From JBBDIJ01 sp040880485 (lineage in GTDB: Bacteria; Bacteroidota; Rhodothermia; Balneolales; Balneolaceae): DNA of 47,877 nucleotides. Under the pieces are notes generated by a model. It saw nothing but the letters and a program-made list of their open reading frames with translations. It did no database searches and was not told where the DNA came from. Numbering within the stretch: position 1 is the first letter of the stretch; each line of letters opens with the position of its first letter. The stretch lies in the NCBI GenBank assembly GCA_040880485.1, contig JBBDIJ010000003.1, forward strand, positions 1-47,877, in the 5' to 3' direction. Position numbers and translations under genes: made by a program. This document shows, piece by piece, positions 8,729 through 17,348 of this stretch.

Positions 8729-9018
8729 AACCGGGATTCATTGTCGCCGGAAAGTTTCCGGCCGTTTTCTACCTGATCTTTCGTATTTCTGACAAAATGT
8801 CAATTTACAAAAGTTCCGTGAGGAACATCAATTGCCTTTTTTCCTGCCGGAACTTTACTATGGTGTAAAAACTTCTTTGTTTCACCAGGGTTCTGCACAT
8901 TAGGGCTGAACCGGCCCGGTTGCTGCCGGAAGGGTTCTTTCGGTGCGAGAAGCAAGGGCCGACAGTATAAGACTGCAGGAACATAAACAGAAGGTACAAA
9001 CCAAGAAGGCATCGACGA

Positions 9019-10761
9019 TTGGAACGTTCAGAAACAGAAGTCAGGGAACGGTGCAGGGAGCATTTCAGAAAGATTTATGGGCGGCGCAGTGTCCCGAAGA
9101 GCATGGATCGCCTCACTTCGCTGCTCCAGAAGTATAATTTCAGCTTTAACGGAAGTGATGACTCTCCGGAGCTCTGGACCCATAAAGATCACATATTGAT
9201 CACCTATGCCGATATGGTACGCTCCGATGTGGATGACGAACAGACCCACATGGGCAAACTTCATCAATTTCTGAATGAACGGTTGAGGGGGGTGGTCTCC
9301 TCTGTACACATCCTTCCCTTCTTCCCCTACTCCTCGGATGACGGCTTTTCGATCATCGACTACCGGCAGGTGGACGAGCAGAAAGGGACATGGGGAGACG
9401 TTTCCCGAATCGGAAAAGATTTTCGACTGATGGCCGACATGGTCATCAACCACACTTCCCGGTTCAGCCCCTGGTTTCGCAAGTTTCTGAAACGGGAGAT
9501 CCCGTTTGACGACTACTACATGGAGGTAGAGAAGGGTGCCGACTTGTCCATCGTGGTACGGCCCAGAAGCTCTCCCGTGATTACCAAGGTTCAGACCGAA
9601 AGTGGCAGCACCCGAGTCTGGACTACCTTCAGCCCCGACCAGGTGGATGTCAACTTCTCCAACCCGGATGTTTTTTTCGAGTTCATGGACATCTTCCTCT
9701 TTTACATCAGCAAAGGGGTACGGGTTATCCGGCTCGATGCAGTGGCTTTTATCTGGAAGGAGCCAGGGACTCCAGCCATTCATATGCCTCAGACGCATGA
9801 AATTGTGAAACTCTACCGAACAGTAGTGGAGAACTACGCCCATGACGTTACGCTGATTACCGAAACCAATGTGCCACACAAAGAGAACGTGAGCTACTTT
9901 GGGGAGGGGGACGAAGCGCATATGGTCTACCAGTTCAGCCTTCCACCGCTCCTGTTGCACGCTCTGTTAAATGGCAACGCCTCACATCTGACCCGTTGGG
10001 CCTCCTCTCTGCAGCAGCTACCCGGGGGTTGCACCTACTTCAACTTTACCTCCTCTCACGATGGCATCGGTGTACGCCCGCTTGAGGGTCTGATTCCTGA
10101 GGTGGAGTTCTACGATCTGGTACGGCGCATCGAAGAGAGCGGCGGGCTGGTCTCCTATCGGGAGAGGGCCGACGGTACACGAACCCCCTATGAACTGAAC
10201 ACCACCTACTTCGACGCCTTTGCTGGAGCTGAAGGGGGAGAGGAGCTACAGAAACAGCGTTACTTCTGCTCTCAGTTAGTGATGCTAAGCCTGCAGGGCG
10301 TTCCCGGAATCTATATGCACAACCTGCTTGGGAGCCGAAACTATAACGAAGGTGTAAAACTTACCGGAAGCTACCGAACCATCAACAGACAGAAGTTTGA
10401 CTATAGTGAATTGAACATATTGCTGAACCAGGAGGGTGGGCTTACTAAGGAGATCTTTGAGTGGTATAAAAACGTAATGCAGATTCGGGCCGAACACCCC
10501 GCGTTTCATCCGCTGGGTAATCAGGAGGTGTATAACCTTGATGAACGTCTGTTTACCCTTGTCCGGAGCGACACTCGTGGCAGAGAAAAGATTCTTGTGG
10601 TCGGCAACCTCTCCGGGGACAGAGTAGCCGCCAATACAAGCCGATCAGGCCTTCTGGCCAGAGAGGATGGGAATTACAGAGATGTTCTCACCGGAGAGGA
10701 GTTTGCCGGTGGAGGGGAGATCGAGCTGGAACCGTACCGTGTGGTATGGCTAAAAGTGTAG
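9019..10761 (+). CDS. GH13_18 sugar phosphorylase, probable glucosylglycerate phosphorylase
   Basis: A 580-residue GH13 family protein of the sucrose/glucosylglycerate phosphorylase subfamily. Catalytic motifs are visible: DMVINHTS (about 140-147), nucleophile Asp240 in VIRLDAVAF, acid/base Glu282 in LITETN and Asp348 in SSHDGIG. The length and the WTHKDHILITYADMV region fit glucosylglycerate phosphorylases, which are longer than classical sucrose phosphorylases. The reaction would be phosphorolysis of alpha-glucosyl-glycerate to glucose 1-phosphate and glycerate. The context supports this: GpgS is encoded nearby on the opposite strand. Start codon TTG 9019 is the only standard start downstream of an in-frame TAA at 8968-8970. 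Sucrose phosphorylase is the alternative reading. Confidence 0.85.
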   Translation: MERSETEVRERCREHFRKIYGRRSVPKSMDRLTSLLQKYNFSFNGSDDSPELWTHKDHILITYADMVRSDVDDEQTHMGKLHQFLNERLRGVVSSVHILPFFPYSSDDGFSIIDYRQVDEQKGTWGDVSRIGKDFRLMADMVINHTSRFSPWFRKFLKREIPFDDYYMEVEKGADLSIVVRPRSSPVITKVQTESGSTRVWTTFSPDQVDVNFSNPDVFFEFMDIFLFYISKGVRVIRLDAVAFIWKEPGTPAIHMPQTHEIVKLYRTVVENYAHDVTLITETNVPHKENVSYFGEGDEAHMVYQFSLPPLLLHALLNGNASHLTRWASSLQQLPGGCTYFNFTSSHDGIGVRPLEGLIPEVEFYDLVRRIEESGGLVSYRERADGTRTPYELNTTYFDAFAGAEGGEELQKQRYFCSQLVMLSLQGVPGIYMHNLLGSRNYNEGVKLTGSYRTINRQKFDYSELNILLNQEGGLTKEIFEWYKNVMQIRAEHPAFHPLGNQEVYNLDERLFTLVRSDTRGREKILVVGNLSGDRVAANTSRSGLLAREDGNYRDVLTGEEFAGGGEIELEPYRVVWLKV

Positions 10762-10843
10762 CGTTGTACTCTGCCATCCTGGTGATTCGCATCCCAAGTG
10801 GCGGGGTCCATTTAGTATAAGCTTGCCATAGTGCAAAGGTGCG

Positions 10844-11746
10844 TCAGGAGATGCCGAGACACTCCGGAATCTGTGACAGCTCTGTGACCACCAGGTCGGG
10901 CTTCAGTTGGTGGCATCGATCGTCATCGCGGCGCCACTTCAGAGAGCGGCTGTCCCCTGCGAAAAGGGCGGTTTTCATGCCCAAAACCGAGGCTGGCCAG
11001 ATATCTTTCAGCATGTCGTTGCCCACATAGAGCACTGATGAGGGGTCGGTACCTGCCGGTAGCCGCCTCAGAAAACGACGGTAGAAGTTCAGAGACGGCT
11101 TTTTCATCCCCTCCTCCCAGGACCAGTGGAGAAGGTTCGGGTTGAAACCCATTTCGGGGATCGATCGCTTTGTCAAAGCCTCAAAAAGTAGTGGAGTGTA
11201 GAACTGGGAGTTCGAGATGATTCCAAGCTCTGTATCAGGTTCATCCAGCCTGCGGAGCATCTCATCCAGGCCGGGCATCGGCCAGGCGGGGTTGACTCTG
11301 GCTTCAAACTCCACAGCGGCCGTTCTGGCCGTCTCCTCTTCTGTGTCGCCATCAAGGAGATCATCCTCTCCAAGCTGACGGAGGAGCGTGGTCCAGATCT
11401 CCTCCATATCCGGTTCAGGTACTTTGATGCCACGCTCCTTCAACGTCTCCTGCTGCTCTTTGACCAGGGTTTCGAACCGCTTCAGGGCTTCTGCTCCTGT
11501 ACTCTCATCACAGGTCAGTCCTGCCGCACGAAATACCTCCGTGAAGAGAGCGGGATCGCGATTCTCCTCATCAATACCGATGTCTCCGACTCCCGACATA
11601 AAGAGGGTGCCGTAAAAATCGAATACAATGGTACCGATGCCCTTCAGATGTATCAACCGGGGCTCTTCGCCGGTCGGCTGCGGATCCAGCGGTTTGGAGA
11701 GGCGAATAAACTGCTCCTTGAGCAGGTCTGTTTCGTTGTTGGCCAT
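10844..11746 (-). CDS. HAD-superfamily hydrolase, candidate glucosyl-3-phosphoglycerate phosphatase
   Basis: This 300-residue HAD phosphatase has motif I VFDFYGTLF with Asp43/Asp45, motif II IISNSQ, motif III Lys in EGMKKPSLNFYRRF, and motif IV YVGNDMLKDIWPA. A helical cap lies between motifs I and II (C1 type). It starts 13 bp after the gpgS stop and on the same strand, so it is probably cotranscribed. GpgS makes a phosphorylated product that needs dephosphorylation; this gene is the obvious local candidate. Known GpgP/MpgP enzymes are histidine phosphatases or C2-cap HADs, so the assignment is an inference from position. Confidence 0.8.
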   Translation of the reverse strand: MANNETDLLKEQFIRLSKPLDPQPTGEEPRLIHLKGIGTIVFDFYGTLFMSGVGDIGIDEENRDPALFTEVFRAAGLTCDESTGAEALKRFETLVKEQQETLKERGIKVPEPDMEEIWTTLLRQLGEDDLLDGDTEEETARTAAVEFEARVNPAWPMPGLDEMLRRLDEPDTELGIISNSQFYTPLLFEALTKRSIPEMGFNPNLLHWSWEEGMKKPSLNFYRRFLRRLPAGTDPSSVLYVGNDMLKDIWPASVLGMKTALFAGDSRSLKWRRDDDRCHQLKPDLVVTELSQIPECLGIS

Positions 11747-11759
11747 TCGGGACTCCGCT

Positions 11760-12731
11760 CTACTTCTTCTTTTTGAATTTCTTGCGGTACTCCGGAATCT
11801 CGATCATCGGCGGCCGTTCATCTTCTATGATCTCAATCTCCTTCTGCTGGTACTGGTCTTTACGCACCTGAAACTGGCGCAGGATGGTTTCGTGGTCTCC
11901 CTTCTCAAGAATGCCCAGAGAGCGGGCACGCTTCAGAAACGTTTGAAGAATACCGAATGCCATCTTTCCGAGATCCTGGGTCGCTTTGTTCTCATGAACT
12001 CTCTTGTCAAGATCGGTCTGGGCGAACGCTTCGAGGCCAAATTTGTGATGTACATCGATCAGGTGTGAAGTCTCCACTCCGTATCCGATCGGGAAGGCGA
12101 TCTGCTCCAGCACTTCGCGCCGCACGGCATACTCCCCGGAAAGCGGTTGAATGAGAGTAGTGAGCTCCGGAAAAAAGAGAGAGAAAAGTGGACGGACGAG
12201 GATCTCTGTGACCCGTCCGCCTCCCGACGCCCGAACATTGCCGGAGAAGGCGAGAGGCCGGTCGTAGAAGGCTTTCACATATTTTACGGATTCACGGTAG
12301 ATGAGGGGGGCAACGAGCCCGTACACAAACCGGGGGTGAATGTTGCTGATATCCGCATCTACATAGATAATAATATCCCCCTCGAGTTGGTAGATCGCCT
12401 TCCAGAGATTCTCGCCCTTGCCCCGTTTCGGTTCCAGATCGGGCAGGATATCGCTGGCCAGATAGGTGTCGGCCCCGAATCCGGATGCGACCTCCAGGGT
12501 GCGGTCGGTTGAACCGGAATCGATCACAGCGATCTCATCCAGAAGCGGGTAACGGTTCATGAGCTCCGACCGGAAAAGAATCACCTCCTTTCCGATCGTT
12601 TTCTCCTCATTCAGAGTCGGAAGGCAGAGAGAGATCTTCAGGTTCTGTTTCTCCTTCTCCTCGACCAGTTTTTTCAGATCCCAGAAACGGGAGTGGTGAT
12701 AGGTGTTCGAGTCAATCCATTTTTGCAGATC
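11760..12731 (-). CDS. gpgS: Glucosyl-3-phosphoglycerate synthase (GT81)
   Basis: A GT-A glycosyltransferase of 323 residues that transfers glucose from an NDP donor to 3-phosphoglycerate. This is the first step to glucosylglycerate (a compatible solute) or to lipopolysaccharides built on it. Motifs are SLCLPTLNEEKTIG, AVIDSGSTD, the metal-binding DxD in IIYVDADI, PLSGEYAVRREVL and GYGVETSHLID, with a late VHENKATQDLGKM. I chose ATG 12729-12731 (MDLQKWIDSNTYHHSRFW), the usual family N-terminus. It overlaps the end of the upstream M20-like gene by 20 bp, which implies translational coupling. The C-terminus ends in a lysine run (KKFKKKK). The HAD gene follows after 13 bp. Confidence 0.9.
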   Translation of the reverse strand, partial: DLQKWIDSNTYHHSRFWDLKKLVEEKEKQNLKISLCLPTLNEEKTIGKEVILFRSELMNRYPLLDEIAVIDSGSTDRTLEVASGFGADTYLASDILPDLEPKRGKGENLWKAIYQLEGDIIIYVDADISNIHPRFVYGLVAPLIYRESVKYVKAFYDRPLAFSGNVRASGGGRVTEILVRPLFSLFFPELTTLIQPLSGEYAVRREVLEQIAFPIGYGVETSHLIDVHHKFGLEAFAQTDLDKRVHENKATQDLGKMAFGILQTFLKRARSLGILEKGDHETILRQFQVRKDQYQQKEIEIIEDERPPMIEIPEYRKKFKKKK

Positions 12732-13881
12732 CATCGCAGTAGCCTCCATCGATTGCCAGGATCGTGCCCAGAACCTGGGTGATCCCCTTATAAATCGGTT
12801 CAATTGTGATCGTTTCAGCGGACTTCTGAAGCCGGTCTCCGCTGGTGAGTCCCAGGGTAAGGGCGGGTATCTCCTTGTCTATCAACGCAGAGAGTTCCGA
12901 TAGGCTGGGTGCGAGCTTCGGTTCCAGATACAGGGCCTGCATCACGCTTCGGCAGCATCGGGCGAGCGGGTCGGAGAAGTCGATACCGCCTGCTCTCCGC
13001 CGGGCAAAGATATCGACCTCTACTTCGGCCCCCTTGCGGGAAGTGACCTCTACACCGATCTCGTCGATTCGGCGTCCCACCTCCTCTACCACCTCGTCCG
13101 ACTCGGAGCGAACCTCAAATCCGAGGCGGGCCTCCCGCGCAATCGTATTAAAAGAAGAGCCACCGTCAATCTGACCCATGACGATACTTGTACGGGGGCG
13201 TTTGGGGAGCGGGATGGCATTGATTCGGTTGATTACCTCGTTGATCGTAAGAATGGCACTGGCGTCCCCGAATCGCGTGAAGTCGTACTGTTCAGGCACA
13301 TTGCATGTAATCTCTCCACGCAGCATCCCGATCGAGCTGTAACTCAGGCGTCCCAGCTCTACACCCTCCAGGCAGATAGCCCCGGAGATATCAAAAGGAT
13401 TGTTCTCCAGAAAAAAGCGGATTCCGCGCAGATCACCCCGGCCGAGACTCTGAACACCTCCCAGCAGAATCAGGTTGTGCTCCAGTTCGATCCCCAGCTT
13501 CTCCAGAATCATGGGCATGGTGGCCAGCACCGCAACCCCAATACTGTTGTCGGCCACTCCCGGGCCGGTGATCGTCTCGCTGCTCACCTGCATGGTGTGG
13601 TCGGTTCTGCCCGAAAAGAGAGTGTCGGCGTGGGCGTAGATTAGGATACTGCGTTCGCCCTTTTTACCGGGTACAACCCCGATTCCGTTCCCGATCTCGT
13701 CGGTCGAGCAGTCATCAATGCCCGATTCCGTAAACCGGTCGAGGAGGAATCGGATTCGCCGCTCTTCGTCAAAAGTGGGAGCGGGTATTTCCCCGATCAT
13801 CACCAGATTGGCCAGCAGGATCTCTTTGAGGTTCCGAAGCTCCTTTTCGAAGCCCGGTAAGCGTCCTTTTAATGTTTTCAT
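12712..13881 (-). CDS. M20-like protein lacking catalytic glutamates (probable pseudo-peptidase)
   Basis: About 389 residues with the M20 metallopeptidase fold and order. Numbered from the ATG at 13881, it keeps HAD (His84, Asp86), the bridging Asp111 in GPGVADNSIG and Glu172 in LEGVELG. Where active M20 enzymes have Glu-Glu in VGEEGLGDLRG, it reads VQSLGRGDLRG (143-152). The C-terminal zinc His expected in GGNAH is Gln (GDRLQKSAE). The lid-domain GGHS motif is also missing. This suggests loss of peptidase activity. An alternative ATG at 13911 adds 10 residues. The 3' end overlaps gpgS by 20 bp, so it is translated with the glucosylglycerate genes. Its function there is unknown; a regulatory or binding role is a guess. 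Confidence 0.75.
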   Translation of the reverse strand: MKTLKGRLPGFEKELRNLKEILLANLVMIGEIPAPTFDEERRIRFLLDRFTESGIDDCSTDEIGNGIGVVPGKKGERSILIYAHADTLFSGRTDHTMQVSSETITGPGVADNSIGVAVLATMPMILEKLGIELEHNLILLGGVQSLGRGDLRGIRFFLENNPFDISGAICLEGVELGRLSYSSIGMLRGEITCNVPEQYDFTRFGDASAILTINEVINRINAIPLPKRPRTSIVMGQIDGGSSFNTIAREARLGFEVRSESDEVVEEVGRRIDEIGVEVTSRKGAEVEVDIFARRRAGGIDFSDPLARCCRSVMQALYLEPKLAPSLSELSALIDKEIPALTLGLTSGDRLQKSAETITIEPIYKGITQVLGTILAIDGGYCDGSAKMD

Positions 13882-13948
13882 AGAGTAGGATGATGAACCA
13901 TCTGTTAGCATTCACAGACTCAAATGGAAACCGGAGGCCGAGCGTTCC

Positions 13949-15313
13949 TCAAACGGGCAACGATTCCATACTTCCCGAAAACTGTGTGATCGAAGAAGCG
14001 CAAACGGGACGGCCGATGAGAGTAGCAGATGTAGAACTCGTGATGTCTACCTCTACATATTGGCCGGGAGCATACGATTCACGATCGAAAACCACCATTT
14101 TATTGGTATCGGTTCGTCCTGCGAGCTGATCGTCCGATCGTTTGCTGGGGCCCTCTGCCAGAACCAGGTGGCGCTGTCCGATCTCCTGTCGGTTCAACTC
14201 CTCCTGAATGCTCATCTGGGTCTGAATAATTTCAGTCAGCCTGCTTTTCTTGACCTCTTCCGGCACATCGTCCTCAAACTTACGCCAGGCGAGAGTGCGT
14301 TCCCGTTCCGAATAGGCAAACATATAGGCCAGTTCGTACCGGACTTCCTCCATGAGGGTCACACTTTCGAGATGCTCCTCCTCCGATTCGCCGCAGAATC
14401 CGGTGATGATATCGGTGGATAGGGCCACGCCGGGAATGATCTCTCTCATTCGCGCGATCAGCTCGAGATATCCGGCGCGAGTATAGGGCCGGCGCATGCG
14501 TTCCAGAACTCTGTCGCTGCCCGATTGGGCCGGAATATGGATGTAGTTGCACAGGTTGGGGTATTCCCGGATCAGATAGAGCAGATCATCGGGAAAGTCT
14601 TTGGGGTGGGATGTGGAGAAGCGAATTCTCATTTCGGGATCTACTTTTGCCGCCATCTCCATAAGTTCGGTGAACCGGGTCTGCCCGTCTCTGTACGAGT
14701 TCACATTCTGTCCCAGCAGGGTGACATCCCGGTATCCCTGATCCCGAAGCTGAACCAGCTCTTCCCGAACACTCGTCATGGGGCGGCTCCGTTCCCGTCC
14801 TCTGGTGAAGGGAACCACGCAGAAGGAGCACATATTGTCGCAGCCGCGCATCACAGATACATAAGCGTTGACGCCATTGCCGGTGGTCCGTACGGGTGTC
14901 AGGTCTGCGTAGGTCTCCTCCAGGGAGAGAAGCACGTTGACCGCCTTCCGGCCATCTTCCACCTCCTCCAGCAAGCGAGGAATATCCCGATAGGCATCGG
15001 GCCCGACGACCATGTCTACCAGCTGCTCCTGTTCAATAATCTTGTCCCGGATACGCTCAGCCATGCAGCCGAGAACTCCGACCGTCACGCTCTTCCGCTC
15101 CCTTTTATGGTGCCGTAACTCTTTCAGGCGGTGCCACACCTTCTCCTCTGCATTATCACGAATGGAACAGGTGTTCAGAAAGATGACATCGGCGTGGTCG
15201 GGATCCTGAACGGCTTCCATCCCTCTTTCGATCAGGATAGAGTTCACAATCTCCGTGTCGGCAAAGTTCATCTGGCAGCCGTAAGTCTCTATGTAGAATT
15301 TCTTGTCGGACAT
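13949..15313 (-). CDS. miaB: tRNA-2-methylthio-N6-dimethylallyladenosine synthase
   Basis: MiaB methylthiolates i6A37 in tRNAs that read codons starting with U. This 454-residue protein has all three domains. The N-terminal methylthiotransferase domain has Cys13 (YGCQMN), Cys49 (LNTCSIRD) and Cys83 (LGCMAER), which bind the auxiliary [4Fe-4S] cluster. The radical SAM core has C158xxxC162xxC165 in RGCDNMCSFCVVPFTRGRE. A TRAM domain follows from about 375. FTRGRERSRP distinguishes MiaB from RimO and MtaB. It lies 67 bp upstream of the M20-like gene on the same strand and may share its transcript. Confidence 0.96.
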   Translation of the reverse strand: MSDKKFYIETYGCQMNFADTEIVNSILIERGMEAVQDPDHADVIFLNTCSIRDNAEEKVWHRLKELRHHKRERKSVTVGVLGCMAERIRDKIIEQEQLVDMVVGPDAYRDIPRLLEEVEDGRKAVNVLLSLEETYADLTPVRTTGNGVNAYVSVMRGCDNMCSFCVVPFTRGRERSRPMTSVREELVQLRDQGYRDVTLLGQNVNSYRDGQTRFTELMEMAAKVDPEMRIRFSTSHPKDFPDDLLYLIREYPNLCNYIHIPAQSGSDRVLERMRRPYTRAGYLELIARMREIIPGVALSTDIITGFCGESEEEHLESVTLMEEVRYELAYMFAYSERERTLAWRKFEDDVPEEVKKSRLTEIIQTQMSIQEELNRQEIGQRHLVLAEGPSKRSDDQLAGRTDTNKMVVFDRESYAPGQYVEVDITSSTSATLIGRPVCASSITQFSGSMESLPV

Positions 15314-15392
15314 AACTGCAGTAACGATTTTTCCGGTTTGGCAATAGGATTCGATGGCAGGCCGGGCAGGCTTTTACACACTCAATGAGTGG

Positions 15393-16034
15393 TTATTGGG
15401 GCCAGCGTTCCGGCTGTGACCGCCAGCGACTCAGAAGTTCGAGGTCCGCTTCCCGGATCACCTCCTTCTCTACAGCAACCTCAATAAGGGTCGCATAGTC
15501 GGTGAGTGCATATACGGGCAGCCCTTTCCGTTCGAACTTCTCCATAGATTTGTCGAAACCATACGTAAAAATGCTGACGACCCCCCGAATATCGGCACCT
15601 ATAAAATTCAGTGCGTTTGCAACCGAGAGTGCGGACCCCCCGGTTGAAACCAGATCTTCAATAATGATGGTCGACTGCCCCTTGTCTACTCCGCCCTCAA
15701 TCTGATTGCCAAGGCCATACGTCTTGGCCGTTGAACGGACATAGGCGAGAGGTTTGTCCAGTTTTTGGGCAATCCAGGCCGCGTGCGGAATTCCGGCCGT
15801 AGCCGTGCCGGTAATAACTTCTACATCAGGGGCAATGGCTTCGATGACCTCTACGAACGCATTGGTGATTCGTTTGCGGAGTTCAGGATAGCGAAGGGTC
15901 AGGCGATTGTCGCAATAGATGGGCGAGTTCCATCCCGATGCCCACTGAAACGGTTCATTCGGTCGCAACATGATTGCATTGATCCGAAGCAGTTCGGATG
16001 CAAGCTCTTTTGCGAACGATTTGTTGATTATCAT
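15393..16034 (-). CDS. pyrE: Orotate phosphoribosyltransferase
   Basis: This enzyme joins orotate to PRPP to give OMP (pyrimidine step 5). I prefer the ATG at 16032-16034 (MIINKSFAKELASELLRINAI), which aligns with Bacteroidota PyrE N-termini. In-frame ATGs up to 16064 would add as many as ten residues. Motifs are WASGWNSPIYCDNR, the TGTATAGIPHAAWIA loop, the flexible catalytic loop with YVRSTAKTYGLGNQIEG, and the PRPP site IIIEDLVSTGGSAL. About 213 residues, normal length. The last part (SRWRSQPERWPQ) is a common ending in this phylum. miaB follows 79 bp downstream. Confidence 0.95.
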   Translation of the reverse strand: MIINKSFAKELASELLRINAIMLRPNEPFQWASGWNSPIYCDNRLTLRYPELRKRITNAFVEVIEAIAPDVEVITGTATAGIPHAAWIAQKLDKPLAYVRSTAKTYGLGNQIEGGVDKGQSTIIIEDLVSTGGSALSVANALNFIGADIRGVVSIFTYGFDKSMEKFERKGLPVYALTDYATLIEVAVEKEVIREADLELLSRWRSQPERWPQ

Positions 16035-16161
16035 ACTCTTTTCTGTCATTTCCATACGGCTCACTATACATACTACAAACTATACTCTCTACATAAATGA
16101 ATCTGGCCGCCAATCCCTTGTTCAGGTTCGATCTACGTACAGGAAATCCCGGTGTGCAACT

Positions 16162-16626
16162 TTATAGAAGCTGAAACAGGATGTGAAGTGTACCCAGCGC
16201 GTAGAGGCCGGCCAACAGGTCATCGAGCAATATACCAAATCCAGAGGGGAAATGCTGTAACCGGCCTATGCCTGCCGGCTTGAAAATATCGAAAATCCGA
16301 AAGAGTAGAAATCCGGCCAGAAGTGCGGGCCAATCGAGTGCCAGAGACCCCTCAAGACCAATCCAGAAGAACACGAGAGCCTGTCCAGCCAGCTCGTCGG
16401 ACACCATCTGACCGGGATCGCGACCCCATCGATTTTCACACGCATCCGCTGCCCAAATCGTAAGCAGGGAGGCAACGGCAACAATGATGGCGAGTCCCCA
16501 GGTTCCGAAACAGACCGCTACAGGCCATATGAGCAGCATCGATGCGAGCGTACCCCACGTGCCGGGCAGCTTTGGGAGCAGGCCCGCGCCAAAGAGCGTC
16601 CCGATGGCCAGTTTCAGCCCGCGCAT
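16162..16626 (-). CDS. pgpA: Phosphatidylglycerophosphatase A
   Basis: PgpA dephosphorylates phosphatidylglycerophosphate to phosphatidylglycerol at the inner membrane. Family motifs are present: LLPKLPGTWGTL near the N-terminus, DPGQMVSDELAGQ (metal-binding acidic motif), FRIFDIFKPAGIGRLQ and FGILLDDLLAGLY. Four hydrophobic segments fit its polytopic topology. The ATG overlaps the pgsA stop codon (TGATG at 16624-16628 on the complement), so the two enzymes that act consecutively on the same lipid are translationally coupled. A GTG one codon upstream is an alternative start. About 154 residues, normal. Confidence 0.95.
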   Translation of the reverse strand: MRGLKLAIGTLFGAGLLPKLPGTWGTLASMLLIWPVAVCFGTWGLAIIVAVASLLTIWAADACENRWGRDPGQMVSDELAGQALVFFWIGLEGSLALDWPALLAGFLLFRIFDIFKPAGIGRLQHFPSGFGILLDDLLAGLYALGTLHILFQLL

Positions 16627-17219
16627 CACGATTCAGTGGATCCGGAGCCGAACAGGTGGCGGTTCACCCAGAGATATTCAATACCGGACCAGGCAGTAAC
16701 GACTACCACCAGAATCATGAGCCAACCCATAATGTCAGACTCCATGAGCGTCCGGACATGGTCGGCGAAGAGAATATCTGCCTGCAGAAAGACCCCGATG
16801 AGAAGCGCTATATAGAGAAAAATCATTTGAAGGAGGGTCTTCATCTTGGCAGTCACACGCGTCTCCATCGGCAGGTTCTTCTGCTCGGCGTAGATGCGGA
16901 GCAGAGTGATGGCAACATCCCGGAAGACGATGATGCCAATGGCCCACCAGGGGAACTGAACAGGGTCTATGAAGGGGAGGCAGATAAAACCGCTGAAGGT
17001 GAGTACCTTGTCGGCCAGCGGGTCCAGAAAGACCCCGAGCCGGCTCTCCACTTTCCAGGTTCTGGCAATATAGCCGTCGATGATGTCCGTGACAGCAGCT
17101 ACGGCAAATACGGCAATACTCAGGGCTCGCCAGACCAGATCGTCCTGCAAGTACATGTACAGAAAGAGCGGAGCCAGCAGAATTCTGAAGACTGATAATA
17201 TGTTGGGCAGGTTTTGCAC
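16626..17219 (-). CDS. pgsA: CDP-diacylglycerol-glycerol-3-phosphate 3-phosphatidyltransferase
   Basis: The committed enzyme of phosphatidylglycerol synthesis. It carries the CDP-alcohol phosphotransferase signature DG-x2-AR-x8-G-x3-D-x3-D in the segments DIIDGYIAR and SRLGVFLDPLADKV (about 45-75). The N-terminal NLPNILSVFRILLAPLF is typical. About six hydrophobic helices are visible over 197 residues. The stop overlaps the start of pgpA, which takes the next step. It is divergent from cinA with a 129-bp gap holding a perfect 12-bp palindrome, GGGTTTTAACCC (17273-17284). Confidence 0.95.
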   Translation of the reverse strand: MQNLPNILSVFRILLAPLFLYMYLQDDLVWRALSIAVFAVAAVTDIIDGYIARTWKVESRLGVFLDPLADKVLTFSGFICLPFIDPVQFPWWAIGIIVFRDVAITLLRIYAEQKNLPMETRVTAKMKTLLQMIFLYIALLIGVFLQADILFADHVRTLMESDIMGWLMILVVVVTAWSGIEYLWVNRHLFGSGSTES

Positions 17220-17348
17220 GACCCGACAAGATAGGGATTCGTCGGTTCAGATAGAACCTGCATCCGTATAAAGGGTTTTAACCCATCGGGGTTTGTCCCT
17301 ATTTTGAAGCGTATGGCCTTCGGGCTGAACCGGAACCTGAACAAAACT

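Noticed and set aside
8729..9018. Sigma-54 promoter or small gene upstream of the activator and phosphorylase
   Set aside because: No GG-N10-GC pattern with the right flanks was convincing, and the short frames there lack family support or start context.
17273..17284. GGGTTTTAACCC palindrome between pgsA and cinA
   Set aside because: Perfect but short and without a promoter-like context or a second site, so I could not support an operator call; it is mentioned only under pgsA.
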